A DNA stretch of 27,500 nucleotides from Prorocentrum cordatum. Its lineage: Eukaryota; Sar; Dinophyceae; Prorocentrales; Prorocentraceae. The notes below the pieces were generated by a model. It ran no database searches. It saw nothing but the letters and a program-made list of their open reading frames with translations, and had not been told where the DNA came from. Positions 8,680 through 18,930 of the stretch are shown here, piece after piece (position 1 is the stretch's first letter; each line of letters opens with the position of its first letter). The stretch spans positions 60,487 through 87,986 of the forward strand of contig CAUYUJ010011181.1 in the NCBI GenBank assembly GCA_963575745.1, read 5' to 3'. A program made the position numbers and the translations under genes.

Positions 8680-9740
8680 GCAATTCTGTTGCTGGCGACT
8701 CATGGCTTGCGCTCGCGTTATCCAAGCGCGTTGGCGATCTGAAGATCGCCGGGCAAAGGGGCGCGTCGATGTCATCGGCCATGTCGAGGGCGTCTTCGGC
8801 AAGTTGAAGGGGGGCAACGGCGACTTCGCCCGCTGCGGCGCCCACCGGCGCGGCGGCCCTGGCGGGTCGCGACGCTCGGCCAGGACGAGTGCATCGACGC
8901 CCTGACGCCGATCAGGCGCGTCGACCTGGCCAAGGCGACGGCCGACGAGCCCACAGGAGGTCAATTGCCCAACTTCTTCGTCTCCTTGCTGGGGGCAGCT
9001 GCTGGCGCCCCGCTCGCCCAGCGCCGCGCCGCGGCGCGCGTCGCGGGGCTGCAGCGTGCCAAGAAGTGCGATGCGCTATGCAGGTGAATTCTGTGGTTCT
9101 CGCGATACAGAAGATTGATGCGCGCGTCGCGTTTCGCGCCATGGAATGCGCTGGCCAGGTCCACGTGCTCGGCGACGGGCTCCTCAGGAGAGAGGAGGAG
9201 ACAGGGTGCGGCATGCGACGCGCCACCTACGCGCGGCTCGGCACGTGTCGCGGCGCAGGCAAGGAGGTCCGCCGCTTGCTTGATGCCGTGGGGCCATCGC
9301 GCAAGCCTGTGCGGCTCGGAGCTGTTCGCAGCACGCGTCGCATCTGTGGGTTTGCAGGCTTGCCTCCTCGCGCGCCGCGAGACTTCCCAGGCCTGGTCTC
9401 AGCCGATGAAATCAGGAGGCCGAGGGGGCAAGGAGGTTACGTTTTACGTTGTTCCTGCAGCCGTGGTCGTGGGCGGCATGTCCGTCTTCGCGACCGTCGC
9501 CGTGGATCCTGTGCGTCCGCCTTCAGAGCACAGCATGACAGGCCGCCTGTGGGGGCTCTCTGGCCAGTTCCGTATGAGTCAGATCACCGACATGCTCTGG
9601 TGCCATACTCGCGGCATGAGGGCCGACCCCGCGACGAAAGGGGTTATCGTCTTGGAGCTGATATTGGACGTGATGTGCGGGGAGTTCAAGTGCGTCCACC
9701 CCGTGGGCAGACTTAACGACGAGAGGCGCAATGATACCGT
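8680..9740 (+). pseudogene. Copia-like RT C-terminal part and RNase H (heavily decayed)
   Basis: LALALSKRVGDLKIAGQR lies where copia RTs have the V-D-D-L-K motif C. The first catalytic Asp codon is now Gly (VGDL at 8730-8741). GHVEGVFGKLKGG, QDECIDALTPIRRVDLAKAT and NFFVSLLGAAAGAPLAQR are scattered over different frames. RNase H similarity begins with VHVLGDGLLRREEETGCGMR (about 9160-9215), and the closing segment PVRPPSEHSMTGRLWGLSG, ITDMLWCHTRGMRADPATKG, ILDVMCGEFKC ends near 9720. At least four frame changes occur. Loss of a metal-binding Asp means the copy was dead irrespective of the frameshifts. Confidence 0.62.
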
Positions 9741-9863
9741 GCCTAGTTCCCTGCAGAACGACTTCAGCGCGGCGGAGGAAAGTGCACCATTTGCGGCAGG
9801 AGCAGCTGTTCGTTTCACTGCATTCATTTCTGTTGCATGGTGCTTCATCAACTGTCGTATGTC

Positions 9864-9948
9864 GGCGAACTGTGATCGCGAATGAAACGTAGTGGGAGAG
9901 ACAGAGGCAACCACATAGGCGAACTATGCTCGCAAATGAGACGTAGTG
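9864..9948 (+). repeat. Tandem pair of 31-bp repeats, 54-bp spacing
   Basis: ggcgaactgtgatcgcgaat plus gaaacgtagtg at 9864-9894 recurs at 9918-9948 with 27 of 31 bases identical. The pair lies 125-200 bp past the copia coding end, where a 3' terminal repeat would be expected, but no long repeat was found. Confidence 0.7.
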
Positions 9949-10525
9949 AGTCATCAATGAGGGCCTATTTCTGCGAACGGTGCTTGTGGGGTAGCAACTT
10001 TGGCGTGTAGCGCGTTAATCATCTTCTATGCTCCTCCAGTTGTCTGCTTCCCCCGTTCCTTCAGTTCATTGTGGGGGGTTAGTTCGCCGGTTTCGGCTTG
10101 TGTCATAGGCTTCGGGAGTATCTCCACCCTCTCCACGGGCACCGTCCAAGTTTTTTGCGGTTGGCGCCGTGGAGAGGCCAATGTGCTTTCGGTAGTGGAA
10201 TAAAGTCCGAACCCCACGGGATGTGCCTAAACAGGCGAACCCTTCCTCACAGCAAGTGTGTATGCGCCCTCGTTGGTTGCAGCGCGGCTTGCGTGCTGTG
10301 ACCGGCGGGGCACAGGCATATTCGTTTGAGCACCAGGCTCGAACGGTAACCTACTGTCTGTTCTTGCCCCTTTAACTCTCTTGAGTGTTATTTCTTCTCC
10401 GCTGCCGCATCGGGCCGGGCGCGGAGGCTGGCCAGTTTCCGTGCTCGTGTTAGATCCGTGTTTACCGTGTTCATATGTTTTCGCTGAAAAATGGCACCCA
10501 TTATCGCACCATCCGTTTTCATAGT
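9949..10525. other. Unassigned non-coding stretch with one small inverted repeat
   Basis: No gene is recognised on either strand. The only structure seen is a perfect 11-bp inverted repeat, cctctccacgg at 10128-10138 against ccgtggagagg at 10167-10177, with a 28-base loop. There is a T-run in the loop rather than after the stem, so it does not look like a terminator. Confidence 0.4.
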
Positions 10526-10720
10526 GTCGTCGTCGTCCTCCTTCTCGTCCTCCCCCCCTCCTCCTCCTCCTCCCCCTCCTCCACCTCCTCGTCCTCCTCC
10601 TCCTCCTCCTCCTCCCTCCTCCATCTCCTCCTCCCCCTCCTCCTCCTCCTCGTCCTCGTCCTCGTCCTCCTCCTCCTCGTCCTCGTCCTCCTCCTCCTCC
10701 TCCTCCTCCCCATCCTTCCC
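10526..10720 (+). repeat. (TCC)n / (TCG,TCC)n pyrimidine microsatellite
   Basis: About 195 bp made almost only of tcc, ctc and tcg triplets, pyrimidine-rich on this strand. Several frames stay open (Ser-, Pro- or Leu-rich), which is a property of the repeat and not evidence for a gene. Confidence 0.9.
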
Positions 10721-10879
10721 AAAAAACTAGGAATAACGTGTGATGGGCGTCCCTTCGACCTAAGCGAACTTAGCGCGACCCAGCTGCGTGGTCGAGTGTT
10801 CCCTTCAGACCGGTGCAGTGGAAGCGAGGACACTGCGGCGCAGCGCTCTTTTGAACGGAAAGGCGACACAATGTAGCAC

Positions 10880-11160
10880 AAGGCGGAGCCATGCAGTGCA
10901 ACACAAACAAGGTCAAGACAAAGCCTTAATTAGTGCAGCGCGCGCTACCCAGTGCAAGGTGGTCATCGCAATCCAAGGCGATCCAATACAGGGCATGCGA
11001 ACCAACGCATGCGAAACAGTGCGATTGAGTGCACATCAATGCAACGCATGCCAAGCAGGTCCAAGTCAATGCAACTCAATGCAACTTGGAATACTTCAAA
11101 GCAGTTTTAAACATTGTGTTTCAAACAACTGCAAAGCCAAACGACACATGCAAAGCAACA
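10880..11160 (+). repeat. Degenerate tract rich in ATGCAA/GTGCAA-type words
   Basis: Variants of caatgcaac, gtgcaa and gcatgcgaa recur every roughly 10-20 bases (for example 11036-11095: catcaatgcaacgcatgcca, tcaatgcaactcaatgcaac). The tract is AT-richer than its surroundings. I see no coding signal. It looks like an old, diverged short tandem repeat. Confidence 0.5.
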
Positions 11161-11170
11161 CTGTGCAACA

Positions 11171-11200
11171 GCACGCACACACGCACACACACACACACAC
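11171..11200 (+). repeat. (CA)n dinucleotide microsatellite
   Basis: gcacgcacacacgcacacac followed by ten more bases of CA repeat. It directly follows the ATGCAA-rich tract. Confidence 0.9.
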
Positions 11201-11287
11201 CAATGCAAACATAATGAAACCACGAAGGGTCGTGTGACAAAATACGTGGACACTGTGCGTGTTCGAAGGTTCCAGTTGGGCTTTTTC

Positions 11288-11372
11288 GTTGTCGTCGTGG
11301 TCGTGGTCGTGGTCGAGATCGTGGTCGTTGTCGTCGTCGTCGTCGTTGTCGTTGTCGTCATCGTGGTCGTCC
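11288..11372 (+). repeat. (GTC/GTG)n trinucleotide microsatellite
   Basis: Roughly 28 triplets of gtc, gtg and gtt with a few substitutions (gagatc, atc). The opposite strand reads as Asp/His-rich, which reflects the repeat. Confidence 0.85.
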
Positions 11373-12120
11373 TTTTTCTCCGGATCCTCAGGGAACCCAG
11401 CCTGGGCTTTGGTACGTCCTAGCAGGCTGCCGCCCCTGGCCAGGTGGACGGGAGATACGTGCCGGACTTCCAGTTCCGGTACCTGAGCGAGGAGGGGAGG
11501 GGAAAGGACGGGGAAGTTCAGGTGCAAACCCAGGGGAAGGGTGGAAGAGGGGGGAAGGGAGGTGTGGGGATGGATGGGAGCAACGAGGATCCATCTTAGC
11601 TCGTTCCATTCTTTCTTCAGCATCAATGCTGGTCAGATCCGTTGTCGAAAATCGTTTTCATCCGGACGGCTCCCGTTTGACGCCCCATTTTGTAAATCTG
11701 TTTTCTAATTATTGGCCGACTCTGAACTACTGTGGCTTAATGGCCCGTTATTCGGGTTTGATAGTTTTTAATCGTTCTTGCTAAGACCTCCCAGGAGTTG
11801 CCTTTTAACCTACTCTCTCCATCGCCCCCATATTTTCATCTCTTTGCTTTTGGTATTTCTCCGCTGCTGCAGCTGCGGCAGCTGCTTATCCTTCGCATTC
11901 TCGCCATTTAGTGTGACTAAAGTTACCTTCTTCTCTATCGTGATCTTCTCATTACGCATCCTTCCCCTTCTCTTGGCCTCCTCCTCGTCCATCTACTATT
12001 CTAGACGCTTCGCGTAAATCCACCAGCCCATCTAGAAACAATGCCCAGGCGAGTTGCCCTGATGAGGGATGTGCAGGAGCATGCGGTGGCATGCAGGGTT
12101 GGACAAGCCGTCATGCCCCA
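11373..12120. other. Unassigned stretch; one short possible coding remnant and a G-rich tract
   Basis: Around 11435-11600 one plus frame reads QVDGRYVPDFQFRYLSEEGR followed by Gly/Lys-rich codons to a TAG. It has an exon-like feel but no family that I recognise. 11490-11580 is G-rich in runs of 3-5 Gs and could form quadruplex-like structures. 11600-12030 is AT-richer, pyrimidine-rich and without coding signal. Confidence 0.3.
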
Positions 12121-12279
12121 AGAGGGAGAGTATGGAGGAGGAATCGGAGGAGGAGGAGGAGTTGGAGGAGGAGGAAGAAGGAGGGGGAGAGGGAGGAGGG
12201 AGGAGGGAGGAAGAGGAGGCGGAGGAAAAGGCGGATGATGATGAGGAGGAGGCGGAAGCGGAGGAGGAAGAGGGGGAGT
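12121..12279 (+). repeat. (GGA/GAG)n purine microsatellite left of the GAT array
   Basis: Nearly pure purines on the plus strand (gga, gag, gaa, gcg triplets). The tract grades into the GAT array at about 12280. Confidence 0.85.
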
Positions 12280-13260
<981 letters not shown>

Positions 13261-13286
13261 AAGACTAGTAATAAGAAGATGCGTAG

Positions 13287-13395
13287 GATGAGGATGATGA
13301 TGAGGAGGAGGAGAGAAGGAAAAGGACGAGGAGGAGGAAGAGGAGGAGGAGGAGGAGGAGGAGGAAGAAGAAGAAGAAGAAGAAGAGGAGGGCGA
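13287..13395 (+). repeat. (GGA/GAA)n purine microsatellite right of the GAT array
   Basis: Gga triplets passing into gaa triplets (aagaagaagaagaagaag near 13365-13385). It mirrors the purine tract on the left of the array. Confidence 0.85.
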
Positions 13396-13419
13396 GCAGA
13401 TAGGCCAGAGGTCTCTTGG

Positions 13420-13680
13420 ATGCCTCTCGGAGTATTTTCGGACGTCTGGGGGGCCTTTTGGCGGTCCCGGGGGTCCTCCTTGGCGGTCCCAGGGGGCCTC
13501 TTTGAGCGTTTTGGGGTGCTTCCGGGGAGTCTCTTGGGGCCTCGGGGAGGTCTCTTGGGAGCCTCTTGGTGACCTGTTGGGGGCCTCCTGGGGCCTCCTG
13601 GGCCTGTCTTGGGGCGTTCTTGGGGAACTCTTGGGAGCCTCGGGGGCCTTCTTTGGGCCAGCTTGGAGGAGTTTGATTAA
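13420..13680 (+). repeat. 21-bp-type minisatellite (TTGGGGCC/TCTTGG words), array A
   Basis: Degenerate units such as ctcttgggagcctcttgg and gtcttggggcgttcttgggg, with TTGG recurring each 10-11 bases. The same family in the same orientation makes up 17580-18140. The array ends just before the left part of LINE 1. Confidence 0.75.
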
Positions 13681-13762
13681 AGAAGGGCGGGGCTAATTAA
13701 CACTGCCCCCCTAGTGCTCCGGTCAGGCTTGGAGGAAGAGGTCAGACGAGATCTGGTCAGGC

Positions 13763-14560
13763 TTGGAGGAGGTTGATATTGACGTCGATGGCATCAAAGC
13801 GGACCTCGAGGACACCTACACCACGAAGGACATCATGCAGCAGACCAAGAAGGATTCACAGTTCGGCCAGGAGGTGGAAGTCATGAATGACAAGTTGAAG
13901 GAGCTTCAGGATCAGGTCAACGCACTCAGCCAGGCCAGGGATGTAATCGCACAGGGTGCTGGCGCTGCCATGGCAGACGGTTCCGCGGAGGAGCGAACGA
14001 AACACGTTTTGGTTTTTGGTTTCCGGGACAGACAGGAAGCATCCAAGGTTGAGCAAGATGTTACCACTATCCTCGGAAAGGTGCTTGGCAAGGATTCCTC
14101 ACCTAAGGTCTCTACTCTTTCTAACCCTACCAGAAGGGGGGTGACCACTTAAAGCAGCATCCGGGGCAAAATCGACTTCTACAAGGCAGCCAGGGACTAC
14201 GCAGACCGGTCTATCTTTGGTGAGCTGTTCTTCAGGAGCAACCTGACCAAGGCGGAGCGCGCGCAGGTCAAGAGGATGGGATATCCCAGGCACTTTTTAC
14301 GCGACACTGATGAAGGGGAGGAGGAGGACGTGTAGGTGATTTGGAGGAACAAGATGGTGAAGGTGGGAAGGGGGAAAGTCGCATGGCTTGATGACGACGG
14401 GAGGTGGCACCCAACCAAAACAGCTCAACACGTTGAAGAAAACGTGGGCGCTGCCATGAAGAAGTGGTGGAAGTTCGACAGGACCCTGTCACGGAGAGCG
14501 AATGACGGGAGTTTGCTCCCGCATTCATCGGTTCGCGAGTTAGATTCAGATGATGATTAT
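13763..14560 (+). pseudogene. LINE 1 ORF1-like RNA-binding protein region, two in-frame stops
   Basis: A single frame is kept throughout, with TAA at 14150-14152 and TAG at 14333-14335. A predicted coiled-coil segment (EVEVMNDKLKELQDQVNALS) precedes RTKHVLVFGFRDRQEASKVE, which looks like the start of an RRM-type fold, as in LINE ORF1 proteins. After the first stop come GKIDFYKAARDYADRSIFGE and FRSNLTKAERAQVKRMGYP. After the second come KMVKVGRGKVAWLDDDGRW and KKWWKFDRTLS. The role would be to bind element RNA in a particle. Because there is no frame change here, single-base reversions would separate this from an intact frame, which suggests rather recent decay. The start at 13763 is a GTG or ATG choice I cannot settle. 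Confidence 0.5.
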
Positions 14561-14584
14561 TTGCATAATTGCGACGACGTTGTT

Positions 14585-15330
14585 ACTCGCATCCCCGCGC
14601 TGAACGTTTTTGTTTACAACGTCCATTCCTTCGTGGATTTTGACGCGCGCTTTGAGGCCATTATGTTTGGGCTGGGCGACCGCAGCTGGGACGCAATCGT
14701 ATTTGTGGAGACCTTGGGAGAGCAGCGGCGAGAGGCCTTCGAAACGGAGGGCGGGCACGCGTGGCTAGGAAGTGGGGCGTGAAGGGTTCGAGCGGAGTGG
14801 GCATTTTGCTGCGCAGAAGATGGGGGTATGAGAGTTTCAGTGCTGTGTCGAACAGAATTGTGGCAGTGACAGTGGTGGCTCGCGGCGTGAGCGTCGACGT
14901 CGTAGGCGCATGCGTGCCTCGCGTTGGGAAGCCGGATGTGATGGTGGAGGCGCTGCGCGAATCAATTGAGACACATTTGGGCGCCAACCTTTTATTTATC
15001 ATTGCTGGAGACTTCAACGCAGAGGTCGGGCCTGGTAGCGTCATGGGCCCCTTCCCTGGCAATCTCGTTGATGGAGTTGTTCGTGGCCCCAACCCCATGG
15101 GGCATAGTCACGCACGCGGCGAAATGCTCGTCAATTTGTGTCTTCTACACGAACTGATTCGTATGAGCTCGTTTGATAACGCGGCCCGAGCTCTTTTGCG
15201 GTTTCTCGCGGATGGCATTTCGGGCAGGCAGTTCGATTTCATTGTCGTTCCATGTAAGTGCGGAAGGCGGTGCTGGCATGCCGGGTTGCGCCGGACATCG
15301 TCGCTGGATCTGACCGCCGAGCGCTGCTGA
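14585..15330 (+). pseudogene. LINE 1 AP-type endonuclease domain (frameshifted)
   Basis: The endonuclease nicks target DNA to prime reverse transcription. RIPALNVFVYNVHSFVDFD gives the N-terminal Asn block, and WDAIVFVETLGEQRREAFE the E-containing block. Near 14770 the frame moves by one base. SSGVGILLRRRWGYESFS, FIIAGDFNAEVGPGS (the GDFN catalytic box, about 15007-15030) and GEMLVNLCLLHELIRMSSF follow, then GRQFDFIVVP, the (I/F)D(F/Y)I box near the end. The final SDH motif is not found before the stop at 15328-15330, where the frame is lost again. The endonuclease continues from ORF1 without a clear separate start. Confidence 0.7.
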
Positions 15331-15854
15331 TCGCTGCTTCCCACGGACGGCGCCCCCGGAAAGCGGCTCCAAGACGCATGGCGCGATGGCCGCCGCATGC
15401 GGATCGCGACGCGCATCGCGATCGGGTGGGCTCATGGGGATGCTGGGCGCGAAGATGGGCCACCAACGCATCTCGCATGCGCGATCGAGGAAGCGATGGC
15501 CCAGGCAACTGCCACCGCCGCGAACAAGTCAGGCTTCCAGCAGGCCGACTTGCATTCGGGCCCCCCCCCGCCATCGACAGTCTGATCGCCGAGAGGCGCG
15601 CGTTGAGATCCCAGCGAGATCTTGGGGGGGTGCGAGGCGTGCAAAACGCACGGGGCTAACCAAACATATCAAGAAGCACCTGTGGCGCAACGCGCAGGTC
15701 GGGAAATCCGCCAACGTAGGGGTGATTTTAAACGAGTCCCGAGGCCTGGAGGAATTGACAAATTGCGGATCGAACCAGGGGGCGCTGCACATCGCTCGCG
15801 CGCGCGCGCGGAACGGTATCATTAATTAATGAGTCCAAGCGGGGCGTCGCAGAA
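15331..15854 (+). pseudogene. LINE 1 endonuclease-RT linker
   Basis: Fragments in at least two frames: QSDRREARVEIPARSWGG on one side, LIAERRALRSQRDLGGVRGV and GLTKHIKKHLWRNAQVGKSA on another. These are the basic, helix-rich linker that precedes the RT fingers in this LINE type. A CG-alternating run (15797-15811) lies near its end. No catalytic motif is expected or seen. Confidence 0.5.
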
Positions 15855-17049
15855 GTGATCGCCACATTTTACGAAGACTTGTGCTTTTCTTCTCTGGCAC
15901 ATGAAGGGCGCGATTATCGAGCTCTGGATAGCCGCGTCGCGTTCCGGCATTTACCTCTGCGGAGTAGGGTGCCGCTCTGCGCCTTGAAGTCTGGCAGATG
16001 TCGCGACGCCGGTGGGGTAGCAACTGAAATTTTGAAACGCGGCGGGCAGGTGCTCGGAGATCGTGTGCTGGAGCTGTTCAACGTGGCAGTCAAGCAGGAC
16101 AGAGACCCTCTGGCTTCATGGCGACAGACTAAGCTTGTAGTGCTGTTCAAAAAGGGCGACCCGGAGTGGCCGCAGAACTATCGCCCGATCGCCACTTTAC
16201 CTGTTCTATGCAATGTCTTCGCGCGGATGCTCTGCGGCAGGCTGCTGCCCATCATTCTGCGTCGCCGACCTCCGGGCCAGGCCGCCTGCAGGCCGGGCCT
16301 CAGCACTGGGGACCATCTGTTGGCTTTAACGTTGTTAGCGGAAAATGCGACCAAGGGAATCAACCTGCATGGTTGGGCCTCGTAGATGTCGAGAAAGCTG
16401 TCGACAATCTGCTCTTCGGCGCGTCCTGCTGGAGTTCAACATCTCTGATTCGTGCATCTCGCTGTTGCGAAAGTTTTGCAAGGCCCAGTTTGCCACTCTG
16501 GCGACTGGGGTGGATTCGAGGCCCTTCTGCTTGGCGCGCGGAGTCAAACAGGGTTGCCCTGTCAGCGCCCTACTTTTCATTGCTGTCATGGAGTCCGGTT
16601 TCTTGAAGATGAGAAGGAAGTGGGGTGACTTCAATGGGCGGCGCACAGGCCAATGCTTCGACTTTGTGGTGGGCGACCCCCAAGATCCGCTCGCCAATCT
16701 GCGTTTTGCCGATGACGTATTGCTGCTTGCGCAATGCAAGTCTGACGTCGCGAAGATGCTTGCTCGCCTGCGCGAGCACGCCAGCCAGTGCGGACTGAAG
16801 GTGCACCTCGGCAAAACAAAAATATTCAGCAACAGATGTTTTAAGCCTGGGCATTATGTCAAAATCGGGGACCGTGATGTCGATATTGCGCCCATTTGCA
16901 AATCAGAGAAGTTTGCGGCGACTCGTGTGTTTTGGGTGGGGATTATCACGGTATTGAGCCATCGCGCCGGATGGCCGCTGCTTGGAGGTCATTGGCGACG
17001 TTCAAGAATGTTTCTAATTATCGCAGATATCCGCTGCTGGCTCGGTTGA
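15855..17049 (+). pseudogene. LINE 1 reverse transcriptase domain (frameshifted, FADD retained)
   Basis: In the first frame, LKSGRCRDAGGVATEILKRG and SWRQTKLVVLFKKGDPEWPQ, NYRPIATLPVLCNVFARML give RT motifs 0-2, with NYRPI as the strongest sign. Near 16385 the reading moves, and WLGLVDVEKAVDNL holds motif A with its first Asp. Another shift leads to SRPFCLARGVKQGCPVSALL (motif B, QGCPVS) and NLRFADDVLLLAQCKSDV (motif C FADD, about 16702-16713). GLKVHLGKTKIFSN is motif D/E. The catalytic Asp residues are present, but three frames are needed to read through the domain, so this copy is not functional. Confidence 0.78.
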
Positions 17050-17421
17050 GACTTTTCAGCGCGGTGGTGGCATCGGCAGCCTTGCGCGCCAGTTCATGCT
17101 GGACACGGAGAAGCACTACGTCAACGTTGCAGACGACGTGGAGAAGGATGTTGCGGAAAATTGCAACTCCCGCGTCGCTCTGACGAGCCCTGGGTTCATT
17201 ACATACTAAGATCGACGCACTTAGCTATTTCGAAACCTGCGAATCTGGGTCTCGAGAGCTGGGTCGACATTCAAGAGCGACGCAAGCGGTCTCTGTCTGA
17301 ACGTAGGTTGTCGGACACTCAGGGCAGATGGTCAAATAGACTACTGCTGTGGGCGCCAGAATTCCGTGCGCGGGCCTGGAGACGATCCGGTAGGCCGGTC
17401 AAGACGTGGGCTGACGCGTAG
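16896..17421 (+). pseudogene. LINE 1 C-terminal (thumb and post-RT) region
   Basis: Two further frames carry GIEPSRRMAAAWRSLATFKN and LARLRLFSAVVASAALRASS, which match the helical region following the LINE RT (the YGxxxW-like block is degraded). Then come LGLESWVDIQERRKRSLSER and RWSNRLLLWAPEFRARAWRR, then SGRPVKTWADA, ending with TAG at 17419-17421. The GRP-x-x-x-W pattern is a common ending of this class. Further weak similarity may extend to about 17570. Confidence 0.6.
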
Positions 17422-17579
17422 TTCGTTACTTCTCTACCAACGTATTTTCCCAGTTTCACCACCCACGGCCTGCCCAGGCAGTTTCTACGACTGCCAGCAG
17501 GGGCCGCTTCCGGCAGGGAGTGGGCGTCAGGCCGCTCCGCTCCGCTCTCGTAGTGTCCTAACATCGTCTCTATGGCCCC

Positions 17580-18140
17580 TGTTGAAATGTTCTTGGGGCG
17601 CTCTTGGGCGTTCTTGGATCCGTCTTGGGGCTCTCTTGGGCCTCTCTTGGGGCTCTCTTGGTGCCTCGGAGAGGCCGTCTTGGAGTCCATCTTGGGCGTC
17701 TTGGAGGCCTCTTGGGCCGTCTTGGGGCATCCTTGGGGCCGTCTTGGGGGCCTGTTGGGCCGTTCTGGGGCCATCTTGGAGGCCTCGTGAGCGATCTTGG
17801 GGCGATCTTTTGGGGCTCTTGGGCCGTCTCGTGCAGTCGGGAGGCCGAAAAGTAACAGCTGCCAGAATCTTGCAACGTCGAAGGGCAATCAATGATTTTG
17901 GCCTCTTCGGGCCTTCCTGGAGGGCCTCTGGGAGGTCTCGTGGGCCGTCTTGGAGGCCTCTTGGGCCGTCTTGGAGGCCTCTTGGAGGCTTCTGGGGGCG
18001 TCTTGGACCGTCTTGGAGGCTTCCGGGGCGAAGTTGCAGGTATCTTGGGTCCTCCTGGGCCGCCTTGGAGGCTTTCTTGAACCATCTTGGGCGAACTTGG
18101 AAGCCATCTTGCTTTCTTGGAGGCCATATAGGGCCATCTT
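17580..18140 (+). repeat. 21-bp minisatellite, array B, between two tail-to-tail LINEs
   Basis: The clearest units (17940-18020) alternate ttgggccgtc and ttggaggcctc, which makes a 21-bp period. Older units are diverged. A short non-repeat insert (about 17830-17890) breaks it. Because 21 is a multiple of three, all frames tend to stay open (Ser/Trp/Leu-rich on plus, Pro/Arg/Lys-rich on minus). I take these as repeat artefacts. Confidence 0.85.
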
Positions 18141-18229
18141 GTGAGGCAATCGATTTCAGCATCCAACGAACGAGCGTCAGCCTTGCGCCGGACGGCGCGC
18201 GAGCAGGGTGAGACAGGATATACTTAGTG

Positions 18230-18930
18230 CCGCAATGCAGCACCATGTACAACTGGTGCCATTCATGTACTGCCGACTCCCAGGAGGCCGCTGCACTGCC
18301 GTCGCGGCAGAAGAATGCAGACAAGGCCTCCCGGGAGCCAGCCACGGACAGAAAATGGCGCATGACCATGCTGCCCTAAAATTGTGTTGAGCGTCCCCCC
18401 CTGCGTGGCCCTGATTCGGGTCGGATATCAAATCCGGCCGGCTCGAAAACCGAGCGTCGCGCAGGATCTGCGTCTGGACGTCCTGCGAGTTTCCCCATGA
18501 AGAGCATCTGTCGTTTCATGAGATTGTCGCTCTACGGCCTCTGTCTGGCCATGGTAGAAACTGCGGCGTTGGAGACTCGGCAGACATTCGCCGGCGGCGC
18601 GCGGTAGATTTTCTGCAGGCAGCGGGCGCGGAATCCGTCTGATCTTTTGCGTTCACATTTATTGAGCAACCAGAGAAAAGGGCTATACATTAATTTTGAT
18701 ACAATGCACGCGTTGAAAATTCTCAGCTTGCGTGTACGACCAAGAGTGGAATGCCCCCAAATAGCGTTCAAGACTTTAAAATCCTGCCCTGCTGCCCCTG
18801 TGCGACTGCTCAGCACAGACACGATTCTGCCGTCTGCAAACAGACGGGTGCCCAAGCACGCGACGGAACTTATGCAAGCCACCGGGACGCTGGAAGCGTT
18901 CAGAATGTCGGCGCCAGACTTCATCCTCAA
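18230..18930 (-). pseudogene. LINE 2 C-terminal (post-RT) region, frameshifted
   Basis: After a shift at about 18935 one minus frame gives VACLGTRLFADGRIVSVLSS, AAGQDFKVLNAIWGHSTLGR and LRIFNACIVSKLMYSPFLWL, FRARCLQKIYRAPPANVCRV. This is the usual LINE post-RT sequence, in which the LLYG-type block reads LMYS. It stops near 18532. Further pieces NLMKRQMLFMGKLAGRPDAD, RRSVFEPAGFDIRPESGPRR and SREALSAFFCRDGSAAASW run to about 18250 in other frames with an internal stop. The end of the element is placed at about 18230 because similarity ceases. Confidence 0.65.

Larger units (their letters stand above)
6640..9740 (+). mobile_element. 5'-truncated, decayed Ty1/copia-like retrotransposon pol
   Basis: The order is post-integrase linker, reverse transcriptase and RNase H, as expected for the C-terminal half of a copia polyprotein. 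Gag, protease and the integrase core are missing and a GAT array sits at the break. The main frame is open from 6511 to 8340 except for stops at 7066-7068, 7960-7962 and about 8140. The frame then changes at about 8345, 8660, 8800-9060 and 9330. Diagnostic pieces are VAVDVDEAFLRGM, the VGDLKIAG motif C remnant, HVLGDGLLRREEETG and DMLWCHTRGMRADPATKGV. No long terminal repeat could be identified at the right end. Confidence 0.7.
13730..17571 (+). mobile_element. LINE-type non-LTR retrotransposon (LINE 1), near full length but broken
   Basis: An ORF1-like region (13763-14560), AP-type endonuclease (14585-15330), linker (15331-15850), reverse transcriptase with FADD (15855-17049) and C-terminal domain (to 17421) occur in the order of APE-type LINEs. 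Two in-frame stops break ORF1. Frame changes occur near 14770, 15320, 15640, 15840, 16385, 16450, 16920 and 17170. Both ends border the 21-bp minisatellite family. I saw neither a poly(A) tail nor target-site duplications. The exact 3' end between 17421 and 17575 is uncertain. Confidence 0.75.

Noticed and set aside
10128-10177. 11-bp inverted repeat as a transcription terminator
   Set aside because: There is no T-run after the stem, the loop is long, and the likely host is a eukaryote.
10526-10720. TCC tract as a CRISPR-like array
   Set aside because: There are no repeat-spacer units of constant length. It is a plain microsatellite.
17366-18369. Long open frames on both strands over the 21-bp minisatellite
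   Set aside because: The period is a multiple of three and all frames stay open. The Pro/Arg/Lys- and Ser/Trp-rich readings are repeat artefacts.
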